This document shows, one piece after another, positions 41,719 through 50,969 of a DNA stretch of 64,000 bases. The stretch spans positions 372,001 through 436,000 of the forward strand of contig CAVWOM010000019.1 of NCBI GenBank assembly GCA_963756575.1, given 5' to 3'. Each line of letters begins with the position of its first letter. The first letter of the stretch is position 1. The notes below the pieces were generated by a model. It searched no databases. It saw only the letters and a program-made list of their open reading frames with translations, and was not told the DNA's origin. The stretch is from Palsa-504 sp963756575. GTDB taxonomy: Bacteria > Actinomycetota > Actinomycetes > Streptosporangiales > Streptosporangiaceae. Position numbers and translations under genes: made by a program.

Positions 41719-43117
41719 GTGACAGTCCTGACAACCACCACCCTGGTCGAGGCGCTGGGCCGCGGCCTGGCCGCGGACCGCCTGGTGCTGGACCCGGACG
41801 TGCTCGCGGCCATGTCGCACGACGAGGCCGAGTGGGCCCCGGCCGAGGCGGCCGCGGTCGGCGTGCGCGCCCGGACCGAGGCCGAGGTCCAGCACGTCGT
41901 CCGCACCTGCGCCGAGCTCGGCGCCCCCGTCGTGCCGCGGGGCGCGGGCACCGGGCTGTCCGGCGGCGCCAACGCGACCCTCGGCTGCGTCGTGCTCGAC
42001 CTGTCCCGGATGAACCACGTGCTCGAGATCGACCCGGACAACCTGCTGTGCGTGGTGCAGCCGGGCGCGGTCAACAACGACGTCAAGGCGGCCGTGGCCG
42101 AGCACGGCCTGTGGTACCCGCCGGACCCGGCCAGCGCGCCGTGGTCCACGATCGGCGGCAACGTCGCCACCAACGCGGGCGGCCTGTGCTGCCTGAAGTA
42201 CGGGGTCACCCGCGATTACGTCCTGGGCCTGCGGGCCGTCGTCGGCGGCCCGGTCGCCTACGGCAACGCCGTCCGCCTGGGGCGCCGCACCACCAAGGGT
42301 GTCGCCGGGCCTGGACCTGGCCGGGCTGTTCGTCGGGTCCGAGGGCACGCTCGGCGTGGTCACGGAGGTGACGCTGCGGCTGCGGCCCGCTCCGGCCGGG
42401 ACGCCGCGGACCGTCGTGGGAGCCTTCCCCAGCCTGGTCTCCTCCGGCCAGGCGGTGGCCCAGATCACCAGGCGCGGGCTGACCCCGGCGGTCCTGGAAC
42501 TGCTGGACCGGGCCTGCCTGGAGGCGGTGGAGGAGTGGAAGCACCTGGGCCTCGACGCGGACGCGGCGGCGCTGCTGCTGGCCCGGGTGGACGCCCCCGG
42601 GGATGCGGGCGCGGCCGAGGCGGCCGCGATCGCCGCCGCGATGACCGAGGCGGGAGCGCTGTGGGCCGAGCAGTCCACCGACGACACGGAGGCCGAGGCC
42701 CTGTTCGACGCCCGGCGGCTGGCCTACCCGGCACTCGAGCGGCTCGGGCCGGTGCTCACCGAGGACGTCTGCGTGCCCCGCTCCCAGGTGCCCGCGATGC
42801 TCGAGCAGATCACCGCGATCGCGGCCCGGCACGGCGTGCGGACCGCCACGGTCGCGCACGCCGGCGACGGGAACCTGCATCCGTGCCTGATCACCCCGCC
42901 CGGTGACGAGGCGGCCCGGGAGGCCGCTCAGGCGGCGTTCGAGGAGTTCCTCGACGCGGCCATCGCCCTGGGCGGCACCGTGACCGGCGAGCACGGCGTC
43001 GGGATCCTCAAGCGTGACGGCATGCGCCGCGAGCTCGACCCCGGCTCCCTCGCCCTGCAGGACGCGGTACGCCGCGCCCTCGACCCCCGCGCCATCTTCA
43101 ACCCCGGCAAGGGCTAG
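41719..43117 (+). pseudogene. FAD-linked oxidase (GlcD type), frameshifted
   Basis: A D-lactate/glycolate oxidase-like flavoprotein. The FAD_binding_4 domain includes GAPVVPRGAGTGLSGGANAT, IDPDNLLCVVQPGAVN and TIGGNVATNAGGLCCLKYG. At about 42307 the sequence GCCGGGCCTG has one G too many: without it TKGVAGLDLAGLFVGSEGTL follows in frame and the C-terminal domain runs on (VAHAGDGNLHP, GEHGVGILKRD, RAIFNPGKG) to 43117. The GTG start is preceded by TAGGGT at a leaderless -10 distance. A full oxidase of about 465 residues if corrected. It would oxidise a 2-hydroxy acid. Confidence 0.88.
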
Positions 43118-43139
43118 CCCCGATCCCTTCCGCCGCCGC

Positions 43140-43856
43140 TCAGCCCAGCAGCGCCAGGATGGTGTCCGGCACGCCCTCGCCGTCCAGCGGGCGCGGGCCG
43201 AGCCGGCCCCGGTCGCCGGGCACGGGGGCGAAGGCGTGCAGCCGGCCGTCGTGACGGGCGAGAATCAGGTCGGTGCTGGCCCCGGCGGTCTCGGCTGACC
43301 CGCTGGTGGTGTACCTGGTGGCGGTGACCAGCGCCGATCGCTCCGACGCGGCCAGCAGGCGGTCGGCGTCAGCGGACGGGTCATGGTCCGCGGCCGGCCC
43401 CCTGGGCAGCCAGCTCACCAGGAAGCGGATGGCTTCCTCGAGCTTGTACAGGCCCAGCTCATGGATGCCCAGGGCGTCGATCCTGACCATCAGGCAGATC
43501 CGCTCGGGCTGGGGCAGCAGCAGGATCCGCCATGGCTCGCCGGGAACCGTGCCGACGGCGCGCGCGTCAAGGACCATCCGGGCCCGCTGCTGGAACGCCA
43601 CCGCGATGCCCAGGTCCCCGCGTACCTGCACCTGCCCCTGGCCGGACCCGGCCACCAGGAGCTGCCGGGCGGCCAGCGAGCGGACCGCTTCGGCCATCAC
43701 CTCGTCCGAGGGGCGGGCCTCGAGAAAATCCACGATGGCGTCGACGGCGGTGAGCTCGGCGACGGTGTACGCGCCGAGGAGCACGGGCCCGGTATCGACC
43801 AGGTTCACCACGGCCGGGACGAGTGATTCCGGTACCGATGCCTGGCCCTCGCTCAC
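43140..43856 (-). CDS. Uncharacterised protein, linked to the gene upstream
   Basis: A 238-residue protein that begins at GTG 43856, sharing bases with the TGA of the upstream gene. It has a helix-rich start (TVAELTAVDAIVDFLEA), a mixed middle with PGEPWRILLLPQPERICLMV and a glycine-rich end. It is acidic, has no signal peptide and no membrane helix. The layout of alternating strands and RARMVLDARAVG-like helices slightly recalls ESX-associated EspG-like proteins, but I would not name it. Convergent with the FAD oxidase gene. Function unknown. Confidence 0.6.
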   Translation of the reverse strand: MSEGQASVPESLVPAVVNLVDTGPVLLGAYTVAELTAVDAIVDFLEARPSDEVMAEAVRSLAARQLLVAGSGQGQVQVRGDLGIAVAFQQRARMVLDARAVGTVPGEPWRILLLPQPERICLMVRIDALGIHELGLYKLEEAIRFLVSWLPRGPAADHDPSADADRLLAASERSALVTATRYTTSGSAETAGASTDLILARHDGRLHAFAPVPGDRGRLGPRPLDGEGVPDTILALLG

Positions 43857-44722
43857 GACGGTCCCTCTTCCGGAGGCCACAGCTTTCCGGGCGGATTCCC
43901 GGACCGCTCGCCGAGCACGGCGGCAGCGATCCGCGCCGGCGTCTCGGTCACCCACACGTCAGAATTGCCGAACAGCCCCCGGCCGGCCCGGCCGGGCAGC
44001 GCCGTGCCGAGCTCGGCCGCCGGGTCGGACCGGCGCGGCGGGGGGAAACGGGCCGCCAGGTCCGCCGACGCCGCGGTGACGTCGTCGCTCTTCTCGATCC
44101 GGCGCAGCGTAAGGGCCACAGACCGCGCGACCGCGGGCGTCAGCGACGCGGGCATGGCCAGGTCGGGCGACAGGTACATGGGATGCCGTTCGGTCAGCCG
44201 GGACAGTCCCCACGGGCCGACGTTGCTGCGGGTGATCCGGTACACGACGTAGTCCATGAGGTGACGCAGGTCGGTCAGGCTGGGCAGCTTGCGCTGGCCG
44301 AAGGCGGCAGGCGTCTTCTCCAGCTGCATCCAGGTGCCGTGCGCGGTCCGTCCGTGCAGCTTCTCCCTGACCACCTGCCCGCGCATCCCGAAGTCGGGGT
44401 AGAGCTTCTTGTCGATGTCGTGGTGATGGCTGGATATCCGCTGGTGGCTGACCTTGGCGAACTGCCAGTCCTGGTACAGCTGCGGGTCGTCGACCAGGAC
44501 GTGGCCGCCGCGCAGCAGGTCCCGCAGCTGCGGGACCTGCAGGCCGTGCCGTTCCAGGTCGGAGACGATGGTGGCCTCCTGCGGGCTGAGCTGGCCGGCC
44601 GCGGCCAGCAGGCCCTTGCGGTAGGCGCCGGCCCGGGCCGTGATCTCGATCATCAGCCGGACCCGGACCCGAGTCTGCGCCGCCTGCCCGGAACTCAGCA
44701 GGCCAGAATCCACGTCAGCCAC
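43853..44722 (-). CDS. Uncharacterised His-rich protein of a two-gene operon
   Basis: A 289-residue soluble protein starting at GTG 44722. Noticeable parts are LYQDWQFAKVSHQRISSHHH, DIDKKLYPDFGMRGQVVREK, HGRTAHGTWMQLEKTPAAFG and the region LPSLTDLRHLMDYVVYRITR. The HHHDID and HGTWMQLE blocks look like a metal or nucleic-acid active site and recall toxin-like C-terminal domains, but no known family can be named. The gene directly overlaps the next one, so their products may cooperate. It has many basic residues and no export signal. Confidence 0.6.
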   Translation of the reverse strand: MADVDSGLLSSGQAAQTRVRVRLMIEITARAGAYRKGLLAAAGQLSPQEATIVSDLERHGLQVPQLRDLLRGGHVLVDDPQLYQDWQFAKVSHQRISSHHHDIDKKLYPDFGMRGQVVREKLHGRTAHGTWMQLEKTPAAFGQRKLPSLTDLRHLMDYVVYRITRSNVGPWGLSRLTERHPMYLSPDLAMPASLTPAVARSVALTLRRIEKSDDVTAASADLAARFPPPRRSDPAAELGTALPGRAGRGLFGNSDVWVTETPARIAAAVLGERSGNPPGKLWPPEEGPS

Positions 44723-44848
44723 GCCCCCAGTAGACCACAGCCCGGCGGCGCCATCTCCAGCGTGGCCTCGGTAGTCCTCGCCGCCCGCGGGCTCGCACCG
44801 GGGTCGCCCTCGATGTGGATCTCGGTTCGCGGAGGCAACCCCGGCGCC

Positions 44849-45217
44849 CTAGAACGGAGGGGCCTCGCTCATGATCTGCAGGACGCCGTCGATCAGCTTG
44901 GCCCCGCCGGGCCGCTGTCGCGGCGGCTGGTCGTCCTCCGGTATCTCGACCCGCGGGTCCCGCCATTTCTGGCCGTCCGGATCCCAGCGCTCGAGCACGG
45001 ACGAGGCCGCGACCCGGCCTTCCAGCGTCAGCGCGTCGCGCGCGACCTGCTCGGCCTCATCGGCGGCCTTCTCGGTCCCGGCGTACAGGTAGATATGCGC
45101 CTTGTCCGCGGAGACCGCGATGTCATCACCCAGGCGGGCGCGCAGGTTCCGGACCGTTTGCTTCGGCACGCCCGTGCGATCACCGAGGACCAGGCTTACC
45201 CGCCATTCGTCGGACAT
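44849..45217 (-). CDS. Conserved actinobacterial hypothetical protein
   Basis: A 122-residue acidic protein: MSDEWRVSLVLGDRTGVPKQ, then TVRNLRARLGDDIAVSADKA, HIYLYAGTEKAADEAEQVAR and LERWDPDGQKWRDPRVEIPE. The HIYLYA strand and the WDPDGQ motif are found in a family of actinobacterial hypothetical proteins. A two-strand/helix sandwich is likely. No catalytic residues. It is divergent from the rhomboid gene across 74 bases. Confidence 0.75.
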   Translation of the reverse strand: MSDEWRVSLVLGDRTGVPKQTVRNLRARLGDDIAVSADKAHIYLYAGTEKAADEAEQVARDALTLEGRVAASSVLERWDPDGQKWRDPRVEIPEDDQPPRQRPGGAKLIDGVLQIMSEAPPF

Positions 45218-45291
45218 AGCGGAAGCGTATAAGGAAACAACGGCGCCCCCATCCGCTGACCGGCTGCCGTCTTTCGTGGCACGCTTGGAAC

Positions 45292-46083
45292 GTGGTACTG
45301 CCGGTTCACGACCTCAACCCGCTGCGCCGCACCCCGTGGGTCACTTACGCGCTGGTCGCGGTCAACGTCATCGTGCTGCTGCTCACTCCGGCGTCGCGCG
45401 ACTCGGTCACGGGCCCGTCCGCCCAGGCCCAGCTGTGCAGCCAGACGGCGTTCTACGACCACTACGCCGCGATCCCGCGCGAACTGACCACGAACCACCA
45501 GCTGACCCAGGTCGCGACCGGCCAGCCCGGCCCCCAGCCGGACACCTGCTACGTGAGCAAGCCCGCGTACCGCAAGGAGCCGGCCCTGTCGGTCCTGTTC
45601 GCCATGTTCCTGCACGCGGGCTGGCTGCACCTGCTCGGCAACATGCTGTTCCTGATCGTCTTCGGCAACAACATCGAGGACCGGTTCCGCAAGCTCCCGT
45701 TCATCCTCTTCTACCTGTTCTGCGGCTACGTCGCCGCCTACGGGTTCGCGTTCGCCAGCCAGAGCTCGGTGCAGCCCCTGATCGGAGCCTCCGGCGCCAT
45801 CGCCGGCGTGCTCGGCGCCTACCTGGCGATCTATCCGCGGGCGAAGGTCTGGTCGCTGGTGCCGTTCTTCTTCTTCATCCCGGTGCGCATCCCGGCCTGG
45901 CTGGTGCTGGGCTCCTGGTTCGTGCTGCAGTGGCTGTACTCGGCCGGCTACGCCGCCTCCGGCGGGGGTGACGTGGCCTACCTGGCCCACGTCTTCGGTT
46001 TCCTGGCCGGCCTCGTCATCGGCCTGATCGTCCGGGCCGCCTCCCCGCCGCCCAGGTACCCGGTCCACCCCCGCTACAGCTGA
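45292..46083 (+). CDS. Rhomboid family intramembrane serine protease
   Basis: A 263-residue protein with six to seven membrane helices. The catalytic dyad is Ser167 in IGASGAIAGVLGAY and His233 in YLAHVFGFLAG; the oxyanion residues His113 and Asn117 lie in HAGWLHLLGNMLFL. A loop of about 60 residues after the first helix contains two cysteines (Cys49, Cys86) outside the membrane. It cleaves single-pass membrane proteins, and in actinobacteria it may serve envelope homeostasis. GTG start 45292, no strong ribosome site seen. Confidence 0.93.
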   Translation: MVLPVHDLNPLRRTPWVTYALVAVNVIVLLLTPASRDSVTGPSAQAQLCSQTAFYDHYAAIPRELTTNHQLTQVATGQPGPQPDTCYVSKPAYRKEPALSVLFAMFLHAGWLHLLGNMLFLIVFGNNIEDRFRKLPFILFYLFCGYVAAYGFAFASQSSVQPLIGASGAIAGVLGAYLAIYPRAKVWSLVPFFFFIPVRIPAWLVLGSWFVLQWLYSAGYAASGGGDVAYLAHVFGFLAGLVIGLIVRAASPPPRYPVHPRYS

Positions 46084-46141
46084 ATGCAGCTAGCGGCGAA
46101 CGCTTCCGTCCGCGGGCGCGGTCCCGGCTATTGTCACGATC

Positions 46142-47189
46142 ATGTCGACGCTGGCCGTCCTGGGCGCGGGGCCGAAGGGAATCGCGATCGCGGCCAAGGC
46201 CCGCGCCCTTGCCGCCGCGGGTCTTCCCGCCCCCCGGGTGATCCTCATCGAGCCCGGCCCGGTCGCCGGGAACTGGACCGGGCGCCAGGGTTACACCAGC
46301 GGCCTGCTGCCGCTGGGCACGCCGCCGGAGAAGGACATCGGCTACCCCTACGCCGCCAGCTGGGGTTGATCAGGGGGAGCCGATCTGGGCCGACGGCGTG
46401 GTGGTCACCGGCACCGGGCCGCCGGTCCGCGTCCACGGCCAGCCGCATCAGCATCCGCGGGTCCTCGACGGGCGGAGCTACTGGCTGGCCGCGCCCGCGC
46501 ACCACGGGCCCATGGCGATGAACACGTGCGTCATCGGCAGCGGCGAGACGGCGGCCGCGGTCGTGGTCAACCTGCTCGACAAGGCGCACAAGCGGTCCGT
46601 CATCGACGTCCTGACCAGCCTCGGCGTCCTCTACTCGCGGGGAGAGAGCCACGAGGAGAACCGCTGGTACTCCAACCCGGGGGACTGGTCCTCCCTGGCC
46701 GAGGCGCACCGGCGCGAATTCCTCGCGCGCACCGACCGGGGCGTGTTCTCGCAGCAGGCCGAGGCGGTCCTCAACGCCTCGCGCGGTTTCCGCACACTGG
46801 CCGGGCGGGCGGTAGAGATCGACGCGGGCGACCGGCAGGTCGTCGTCACCATCGAGTACGGTCACGAGCGCGAGCGCGTCGCCTATGACATGGTCGTCGT
46901 GGCCGTCGGCTTCCACGGCCGCTGGTTCGAGACGCTGCTCGGCGACGAGGCCCGCCGCCAGCTCCGCCACGCCGAGGGCGAGACCGGGCTCGAGCGGCGG
47001 ATCGGCGTCGACCTGTCCGTGGCCGACCTGGACCCGCCGCTGCACCTCCCGGTCCTCGCCGGACTGGCCCAGGGGCCGGGATTCCCGAACCTGAGCTGCC
47101 TCGGCCTGCTCAGCGACCGCGTCTTGCGCCGGTATGTACCGTCCGGGCCGCATCAGCCAGAGAAGAAAGTAAGTGACCGAAGTGCCTGA
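46142..47189 (+). pseudogene. Lysine/ornithine N-hydroxylase-like (SidA/IucD family) gene, internally deleted
   Basis: The front part carries the FAD motif TLAVLGAGPKGIAIAAKARA and IEPGPVAGNWTGRQGYTSGL to EKDIGYPYAASWG and TGA at 46366-46368. Then, in another frame from about 46370, the protein resumes with EPIWADGVVVTGTGPPVRVHGQ and the NADPH motif CVIGSGETAAAVVVNLLDK, ending VSDRSA at 47187. About 80-100 residues between the two parts are missing. So this N-hydroxylating monooxygenase, typically used in hydroxamate siderophore synthesis, is not functional. The C-terminal end overlaps the next small gene. Confidence 0.72.
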
Positions 47190-47355
47190 TGACGCGTGGG
47201 AAAGCGACGACTGCGTGCGCCGCACCGTGGTCATGCCGACCGTCCTGGCCGAGCGGCTCGCGGCCCGGGCCGAGCAGCGCGGCCTGTCTATCAGCGACCT
47301 GCTGGCCGAATACGCCGAGGAAGGCCTGCGCCGAGACGACCCCAGTGCCGCTTAG
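47173..47355 (+). CDS. Small ribbon-helix-helix-like protein
   Basis: A 60-residue protein: VTEVPDDAWESDDCVRRTVV, MPTVLAERLAARAEQRGLSI, SDLLAEYAEEGLRRDD. The strand CVRRTVVMPTVLAERLAARA and the helix that follows match the RHH/CopG DNA-binding fold, as in antitoxins or small regulators. It starts inside the 3' end of the broken hydroxylase gene, and ends four bases into the convergent reductase gene. No partner toxin is next to it. Call moderate. Confidence 0.6.
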   Translation: MTEVPDDAWESDDCVRRTVVMPTVLAERLAARAEQRGLSISDLLAEYAEEGLRRDDPSAA

Positions 47356-47942
47356 CGCCGCGCCGGCTGGACGGGCTGGTACCGGATCTGCATGACCCCG
47401 CAGTCGTAGGTCTTGGCGCTCACCAGTTCCAGGTTGGTCTTCTGGGTGAACAGCGGCTGGCCGGTGCCGATCGCGACCGGGTGGACGTGCAGGACGTACT
47501 CGTCGATGAGGCCGAGCCGCGCGAACCGTTGCGCGGTGCGGACGCCGCCGGGCACGCCGAGGTCGCCGCCGGGCTGCCGCTTGAACCGGGCGACGGCGGC
47601 GGCCACCTCGTCGTCACCGCGGGCAACGACCAGTTCGGCGTTGCGCCACGGCAGTTCGGCAGGCTGGCTCGAGATGACGATGCGGTGCAGGCGGTTGACG
47701 GCATCGGCAATGGCCCGGCCGGACGGCGACGCCGATGGATCGGCGGCGACGCTTTCCCAGTAGGGGATCATCCCCTGGGCGACCGGGTACCCGAGCAATC
47801 CTCCGTCGGCTGCTCGCAGCAGCGCGACGGTGTCGTCGTTGAGAGCCTTGTCGGAGGCGTCGAGCATCCAGTCCAGTTCGCCGTCCGGGCCGGCGATGAA
47901 ACCGTCCAGCGTGGTGGTCATGTACAGGTAGATCTTCCGCAT
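47352..47942 (-). CDS. Dihydrofolate-reductase-like (RibD C-terminal) protein
   Basis: A 196-residue protein of the RibD_C/DHFR-like family: MRKIYLYMTTTLDGFIAGPD, GELDWMLD, then PGGDLGVPGGVRTAQRFARL with the glycine-rich NADPH loop and DEYVLHVHPVAIGTGQPLF. These are widely distributed in actinobacteria with unknown substrate; NADPH-dependent reduction is expected. ATG 47942 with AAAGG ahead. Convergent with the RHH gene by four bases. Confidence 0.92.
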   Translation of the reverse strand: MRKIYLYMTTTLDGFIAGPDGELDWMLDASDKALNDDTVALLRAADGGLLGYPVAQGMIPYWESVAADPSASPSGRAIADAVNRLHRIVISSQPAELPWRNAELVVARGDDEVAAAVARFKRQPGGDLGVPGGVRTAQRFARLGLIDEYVLHVHPVAIGTGQPLFTQKTNLELVSAKTYDCGVMQIRYQPVQPARR

Positions 47943-48093
47943 GATGCTGGCCTTTCGTGGCGCGTCACCCCGGGGCGGACAGCAGTTACTGCCGTCGCGA
48001 TCAACGCTAGGCAGGAACCGGATCCTCGGTAAGGTCCAATTGCCCGGCGGTGAAGTAGTCCGGTTTGCGTTTCATGATCTGAAGAGACACGCT

Positions 48094-48978
48094 CTAGCCG
48101 GGCTGCCCGGCGCCGGCCAGCACCCGGTCGAGCCAGGCGATCAGCTCGGCGATGACCTCGCCGCGGTTGGTCTCGTTGAGGATCTCGTGCCTGGCGTCCG
48201 GATAGGTGCGGACGGTCACGGCGGTCAGGCCCGCGGCCCGGTACCGGTCGGCCAGCGGGGTCAGCAGGGCCAGGCCGCCGTTGACCGGGTCGGCCTCGCC
48301 GACCGCGATGTACAGGGGCAGGTCGGGCCGGATGGCGGCGACCTGGGCTGGGTCACCGCCGCGCCTCGCGCCGGCGAACATGGCCTTGCCCGAGGCGGCG
48401 TCGATCCCGAAGCCGCATCGCGGGTCGGCCACGTACGCGTCGACCATGGCCTCGTCCCGGGACAGCCAGTCATAGTCGGTGCGGGCCGGGGCGAACGGCG
48501 CGTTGAAGGCGGACAGGTCGATCGGCTGGTCCAGGTCGAGCGCTCCCTCGAGCAGGTCGATCGCGGCCGTCCCGGTCAGCACCACGCCGTCGGCGTCAGA
48601 GCTGTGGTCGAACAGGTACTGCTGCACCGCGAACGACCCCATGCTGTGGCCGAGCAGGTAGAGCGGCAGGCCCGGGTGCTCCGTCCGGATCTGCGCGGAG
48701 AGCAGGCCTATGTCGTCCACCAGCCCGGCCCAGCTGCCCTGACCCAGGTCGCCGAGCGCCTCCGGGTCGGCGCTGGCGCCGTGTCCTCGGTGGTCCTGGG
48801 CGTAGACCACGAAACCGGCGTCGTTCAGCGCCTTGGCCACGTGCTCGTAGCGCCGGGCGTGCTCACCCATTCCGTGCGTCAGCTGCACCGCGGCCCGCGG
48901 CGCGCCCGCCGGGTCCCACCGGTAGGCGGCGATCTTCGTGCCGTCCGCTGACGTATAACTGAAGGTACTCGATGGCAT
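48094..48978 (-). CDS. Alpha/beta hydrolase (monoacylglycerol-lipase-like)
   Basis: A 294-residue lipase-like hydrolase. LTHGMGEHARRYEHVAKALN holds the HG oxyanion motif, QDHRGHGAS is typical of the Hydrolase_4 family, the nucleophile is in LLGHSMGSFAV, the acid in AVGEADPVNGG and the base in YPDARHEILNET. It probably releases fatty acids from monoacylglycerols or related esters. ATG 48978 follows GGAGGGG; TTG 48984 is less likely. It is divergent from the Rieske operon. Confidence 0.92.
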   Translation of the reverse strand: MPSSTFSYTSADGTKIAAYRWDPAGAPRAAVQLTHGMGEHARRYEHVAKALNDAGFVVYAQDHRGHGASADPEALGDLGQGSWAGLVDDIGLLSAQIRTEHPGLPLYLLGHSMGSFAVQQYLFDHSSDADGVVLTGTAAIDLLEGALDLDQPIDLSAFNAPFAPARTDYDWLSRDEAMVDAYVADPRCGFGIDAASGKAMFAGARRGGDPAQVAAIRPDLPLYIAVGEADPVNGGLALLTPLADRYRAAGLTAVTVRTYPDARHEILNETNRGEVIAELIAWLDRVLAGAGQPG

Positions 48979-49082
48979 GGACAACCCCTCCTCGCGTGGA
49001 AATCTAAGTTAAAAACCCTTGGCTCCAAGAGAAGACCGCTTAGCTTGAGTTGACGATGACTGCCAGCGTAACCCGGACGCGA

Positions 49083-49130
49083 TGAAACCGGATTCCCAGT
49101 GCGTTTGAACGACATCAAACCGGGGTTTCA
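49083..49130. repeat. Imperfect hairpin with TGAAACCGG arms
   Basis: TGAAACC-GG at 49083-49091 can pair with CC-GG-GGTTTCA at 49120-49130 (two extra G). An inner AAACC-GG-GGTTT dyad sits at 49117-49128. The arms are the same as the outer arms of the long hairpin at 57663, so these may be copies of one short repeat family. It lies in the space between the lipase and the Rieske operon. Confidence 0.45.
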
Positions 49131-49179
49131 CGGTGTTCCCGGCCTGGCGCCGCCAGCCCGGCTTCCGCGGGTGATGATA

Positions 49180-49198
49180 TTCTAATTTTTATTAAGAA
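49180..49198. promoter_or_regulatory. AT-rich dyad upstream of the Rieske dioxygenase operon
   Basis: TTCTAAT (49180-49186), four T and ATTAAGAA (49191-49198) form a near-perfect inverted repeat with a one-base gap, directly before the ribosome site of the alpha subunit. It is strongly AT-rich against a GC-rich background and may be a TetR-type operator that overlaps the -10 region. Confidence 0.45.
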
Positions 49199-49217
49199 GC
49201 TTCAGGGGAGAGAGGGC

Positions 49218-50468
49218 ATGGCCGGGCCGGATTACGCGACGCTGATCCAGCCGGACCGGGTGCACGGCTCGCTCTACGCCGACCCGCGGGTCTTCGCCGA
49301 CGAGCTGGCCCGGATCTGGTACCGGACCTGGGTCTACGTCGGTCACGAGAGCGAGGTCGCCGAGCCGGGCGACTACGTGCGCAAGACCCTCGGCCTGCAG
49401 GACGTCATCATGACCCGGGGGACCGACGGCGCCGTCCACCTGCTGCTCAACCGGTGCGCCCACCGGGCCAACCTGGTCTGCGAGGCCGAGCGCGGCCACG
49501 CCCGGTCCTTCCGCTGCCCGTACCACGGCTGGACCTACAAGAACACCGGCGAGCTGATCGGCTTCCCGTTCAAAGCGGGCTACGGCGGCAAGGGCACGAT
49601 CGAGTCCGAGCTCTCCCTGGCCCCGGTGCCGCGGATCGCCTCGCACCAGGGGTTCGTGTTCGGCAGCATGGCCGCCGACGGCCCCGGCCTGGCCGAGCAC
49701 CTCGGCGAGGCGGCCGGCGAGCTCGACCGGCTGGCCCGGCTGTCACCGGAAGGCAAGGTCGAGCTGACCGCGGGCTGGCTCAAGCACCGCACCCGGGCGA
49801 ACTGGAAGCTGCTGGCCGAGAACGAGACCGACGGCTACCATCCCCAGTTCGTGCACGGCTCCATCTTCAGCGTCACGCAGAGCCCGATCGGCGCACTATA
49901 TAGCGATAAATCGACAGCGGTGACCAGGAACCTCGGCCACGGTCACAGCGAGAACGACCTGCGGCCGGAGTTCCGCAAGCTCGGCGAGCCGATGCGCTGG
50001 TTCGGTACCACGCCAGCGCGGGTGCCGGACTACGTGGCCCGGATGCGCGACGCCTACGGCGAGGGCGCCGAGCAGATCCTGGTCGAGGGCGCCCCGCACG
50101 TCATGGTGTTCCCTAACCTGTTCGTCGCCGAGATCCAGGTCTTCGTCATCCAGCCGGTGTCGGCGGGGGAGTGCGTGCAGCACTCGACCGCGGTCCAGCT
50201 GGCCGGGGCGCCGGAGCTGAACCGGCGGATGATCTCCCAGTCGGTCGGCTCGGCCGGGCCGGCCGGGATGCTGCTGGCCGACGACACCGAGATGTACGAG
50301 CGCAACCAGCGCGGCGTGGCCATGCTCCGGCCCGAGTGGCTCGACCTGCGCCGCGGGCTGCACCGGGAGCGGACCGACGAGCGCGGCCTGAAGGTCGGCA
50401 CCGCCACCGACGAGACCGCGATGCGCGGTTTCTGGGCGCATTACCTGTCGCTCATGGAGGCGGCGTGA
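49218..50468 (+). CDS. Rieske aromatic ring-hydroxylating dioxygenase, alpha subunit
   Basis: A 416-residue oxygenase alpha subunit. The Rieske centre is Cys80-x-His82 and Cys100-x2-His103 (NRCAHRANLVCEA and RCPYHGWTYKNT). The mononuclear iron ligands are Asp205 region, His208 and His213 in NETDGYHPQFVHG. The later acid ligand lies in the C-terminal part. It uses O2 to dihydroxylate an aromatic ring, with electrons from a ferredoxin/reductase that is not encoded here. Strong GGGGAGAGAGGG ribosome site. It overlaps the beta subunit by four bases. Confidence 0.95.
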   Translation: MAGPDYATLIQPDRVHGSLYADPRVFADELARIWYRTWVYVGHESEVAEPGDYVRKTLGLQDVIMTRGTDGAVHLLLNRCAHRANLVCEAERGHARSFRCPYHGWTYKNTGELIGFPFKAGYGGKGTIESELSLAPVPRIASHQGFVFGSMAADGPGLAEHLGEAAGELDRLARLSPEGKVELTAGWLKHRTRANWKLLAENETDGYHPQFVHGSIFSVTQSPIGALYSDKSTAVTRNLGHGHSENDLRPEFRKLGEPMRWFGTTPARVPDYVARMRDAYGEGAEQILVEGAPHVMVFPNLFVAEIQVFVIQPVSAGECVQHSTAVQLAGAPELNRRMISQSVGSAGPAGMLLADDTEMYERNQRGVAMLRPEWLDLRRGLHRERTDERGLKVGTATDETAMRGFWAHYLSLMEAA

Positions 50469-50959
50469 CCGGGCCGGAGACCCCCGACGAGCCCGGCCTG
50501 CGGCAGATCGAGCAGTTCATCTACCGCGAGGCCCGCTACGCCGACGAGCACGACTATGACGCCTGGGAAGCGCTGTGGACCGACGACGCCCTGTACTGGG
50601 TGCCGGCCGGGGGAGACCTGGCCGACCCTGGCGGCCAGATGTCGGTGATCTACGACAACCGGAGCCGGATCACCACCCGGCTGAACCAGCTCCGCACCGG
50701 CCGGCGGCACGCGCAGTCCCCGCCGTCCGGCCTGCGCCGGGTTATCTCCAATATCGAGGTCCTCGGCCGGGACGGCGACCAGGTGACCGCGGGTGCCAAC
50801 TTCATCCTGGCCGAGTCGCGCGAGCGGGGGATCCAGACCTGGGCCGGACGGGTCATCTACCGGCTGCGCCGGGCGGACGGCGAGCTCCGGCTGGCCGGAA
50901 AGCAGGTCCTGCTGGTCAACCGCGACCAGCCGCTGCCTACGCTGGCATTTCTGATCTGA
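50465..50959 (+). CDS. Ring-hydroxylating dioxygenase beta subunit
   Basis: A 164-residue NTF2-fold beta subunit starting GTG 50465 in overlap with the alpha stop. Typical marks are IEQFIYREARYADEHDYDAW, EALWTDDALYWVPA, SVIYDNRSRITTRLNQLRTG and ERGIQTWAGRVIYRLRRADG. It stabilises the alpha3beta3 oxygenase. Its context with alpha subunit is decisive. Confidence 0.94.
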   Translation: MTGPETPDEPGLRQIEQFIYREARYADEHDYDAWEALWTDDALYWVPAGGDLADPGGQMSVIYDNRSRITTRLNQLRTGRRHAQSPPSGLRRVISNIEVLGRDGDQVTAGANFILAESRERGIQTWAGRVIYRLRRADGELRLAGKQVLLVNRDQPLPTLAFLI

Positions 50960-50969
50960 GGAGGGTGAG

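Noticed and set aside
48007..48075. 22-residue frame after the lipase gene (minus strand)
   Set aside because: Too short, no ribosome site, no family; could be a leader but nothing supports it.
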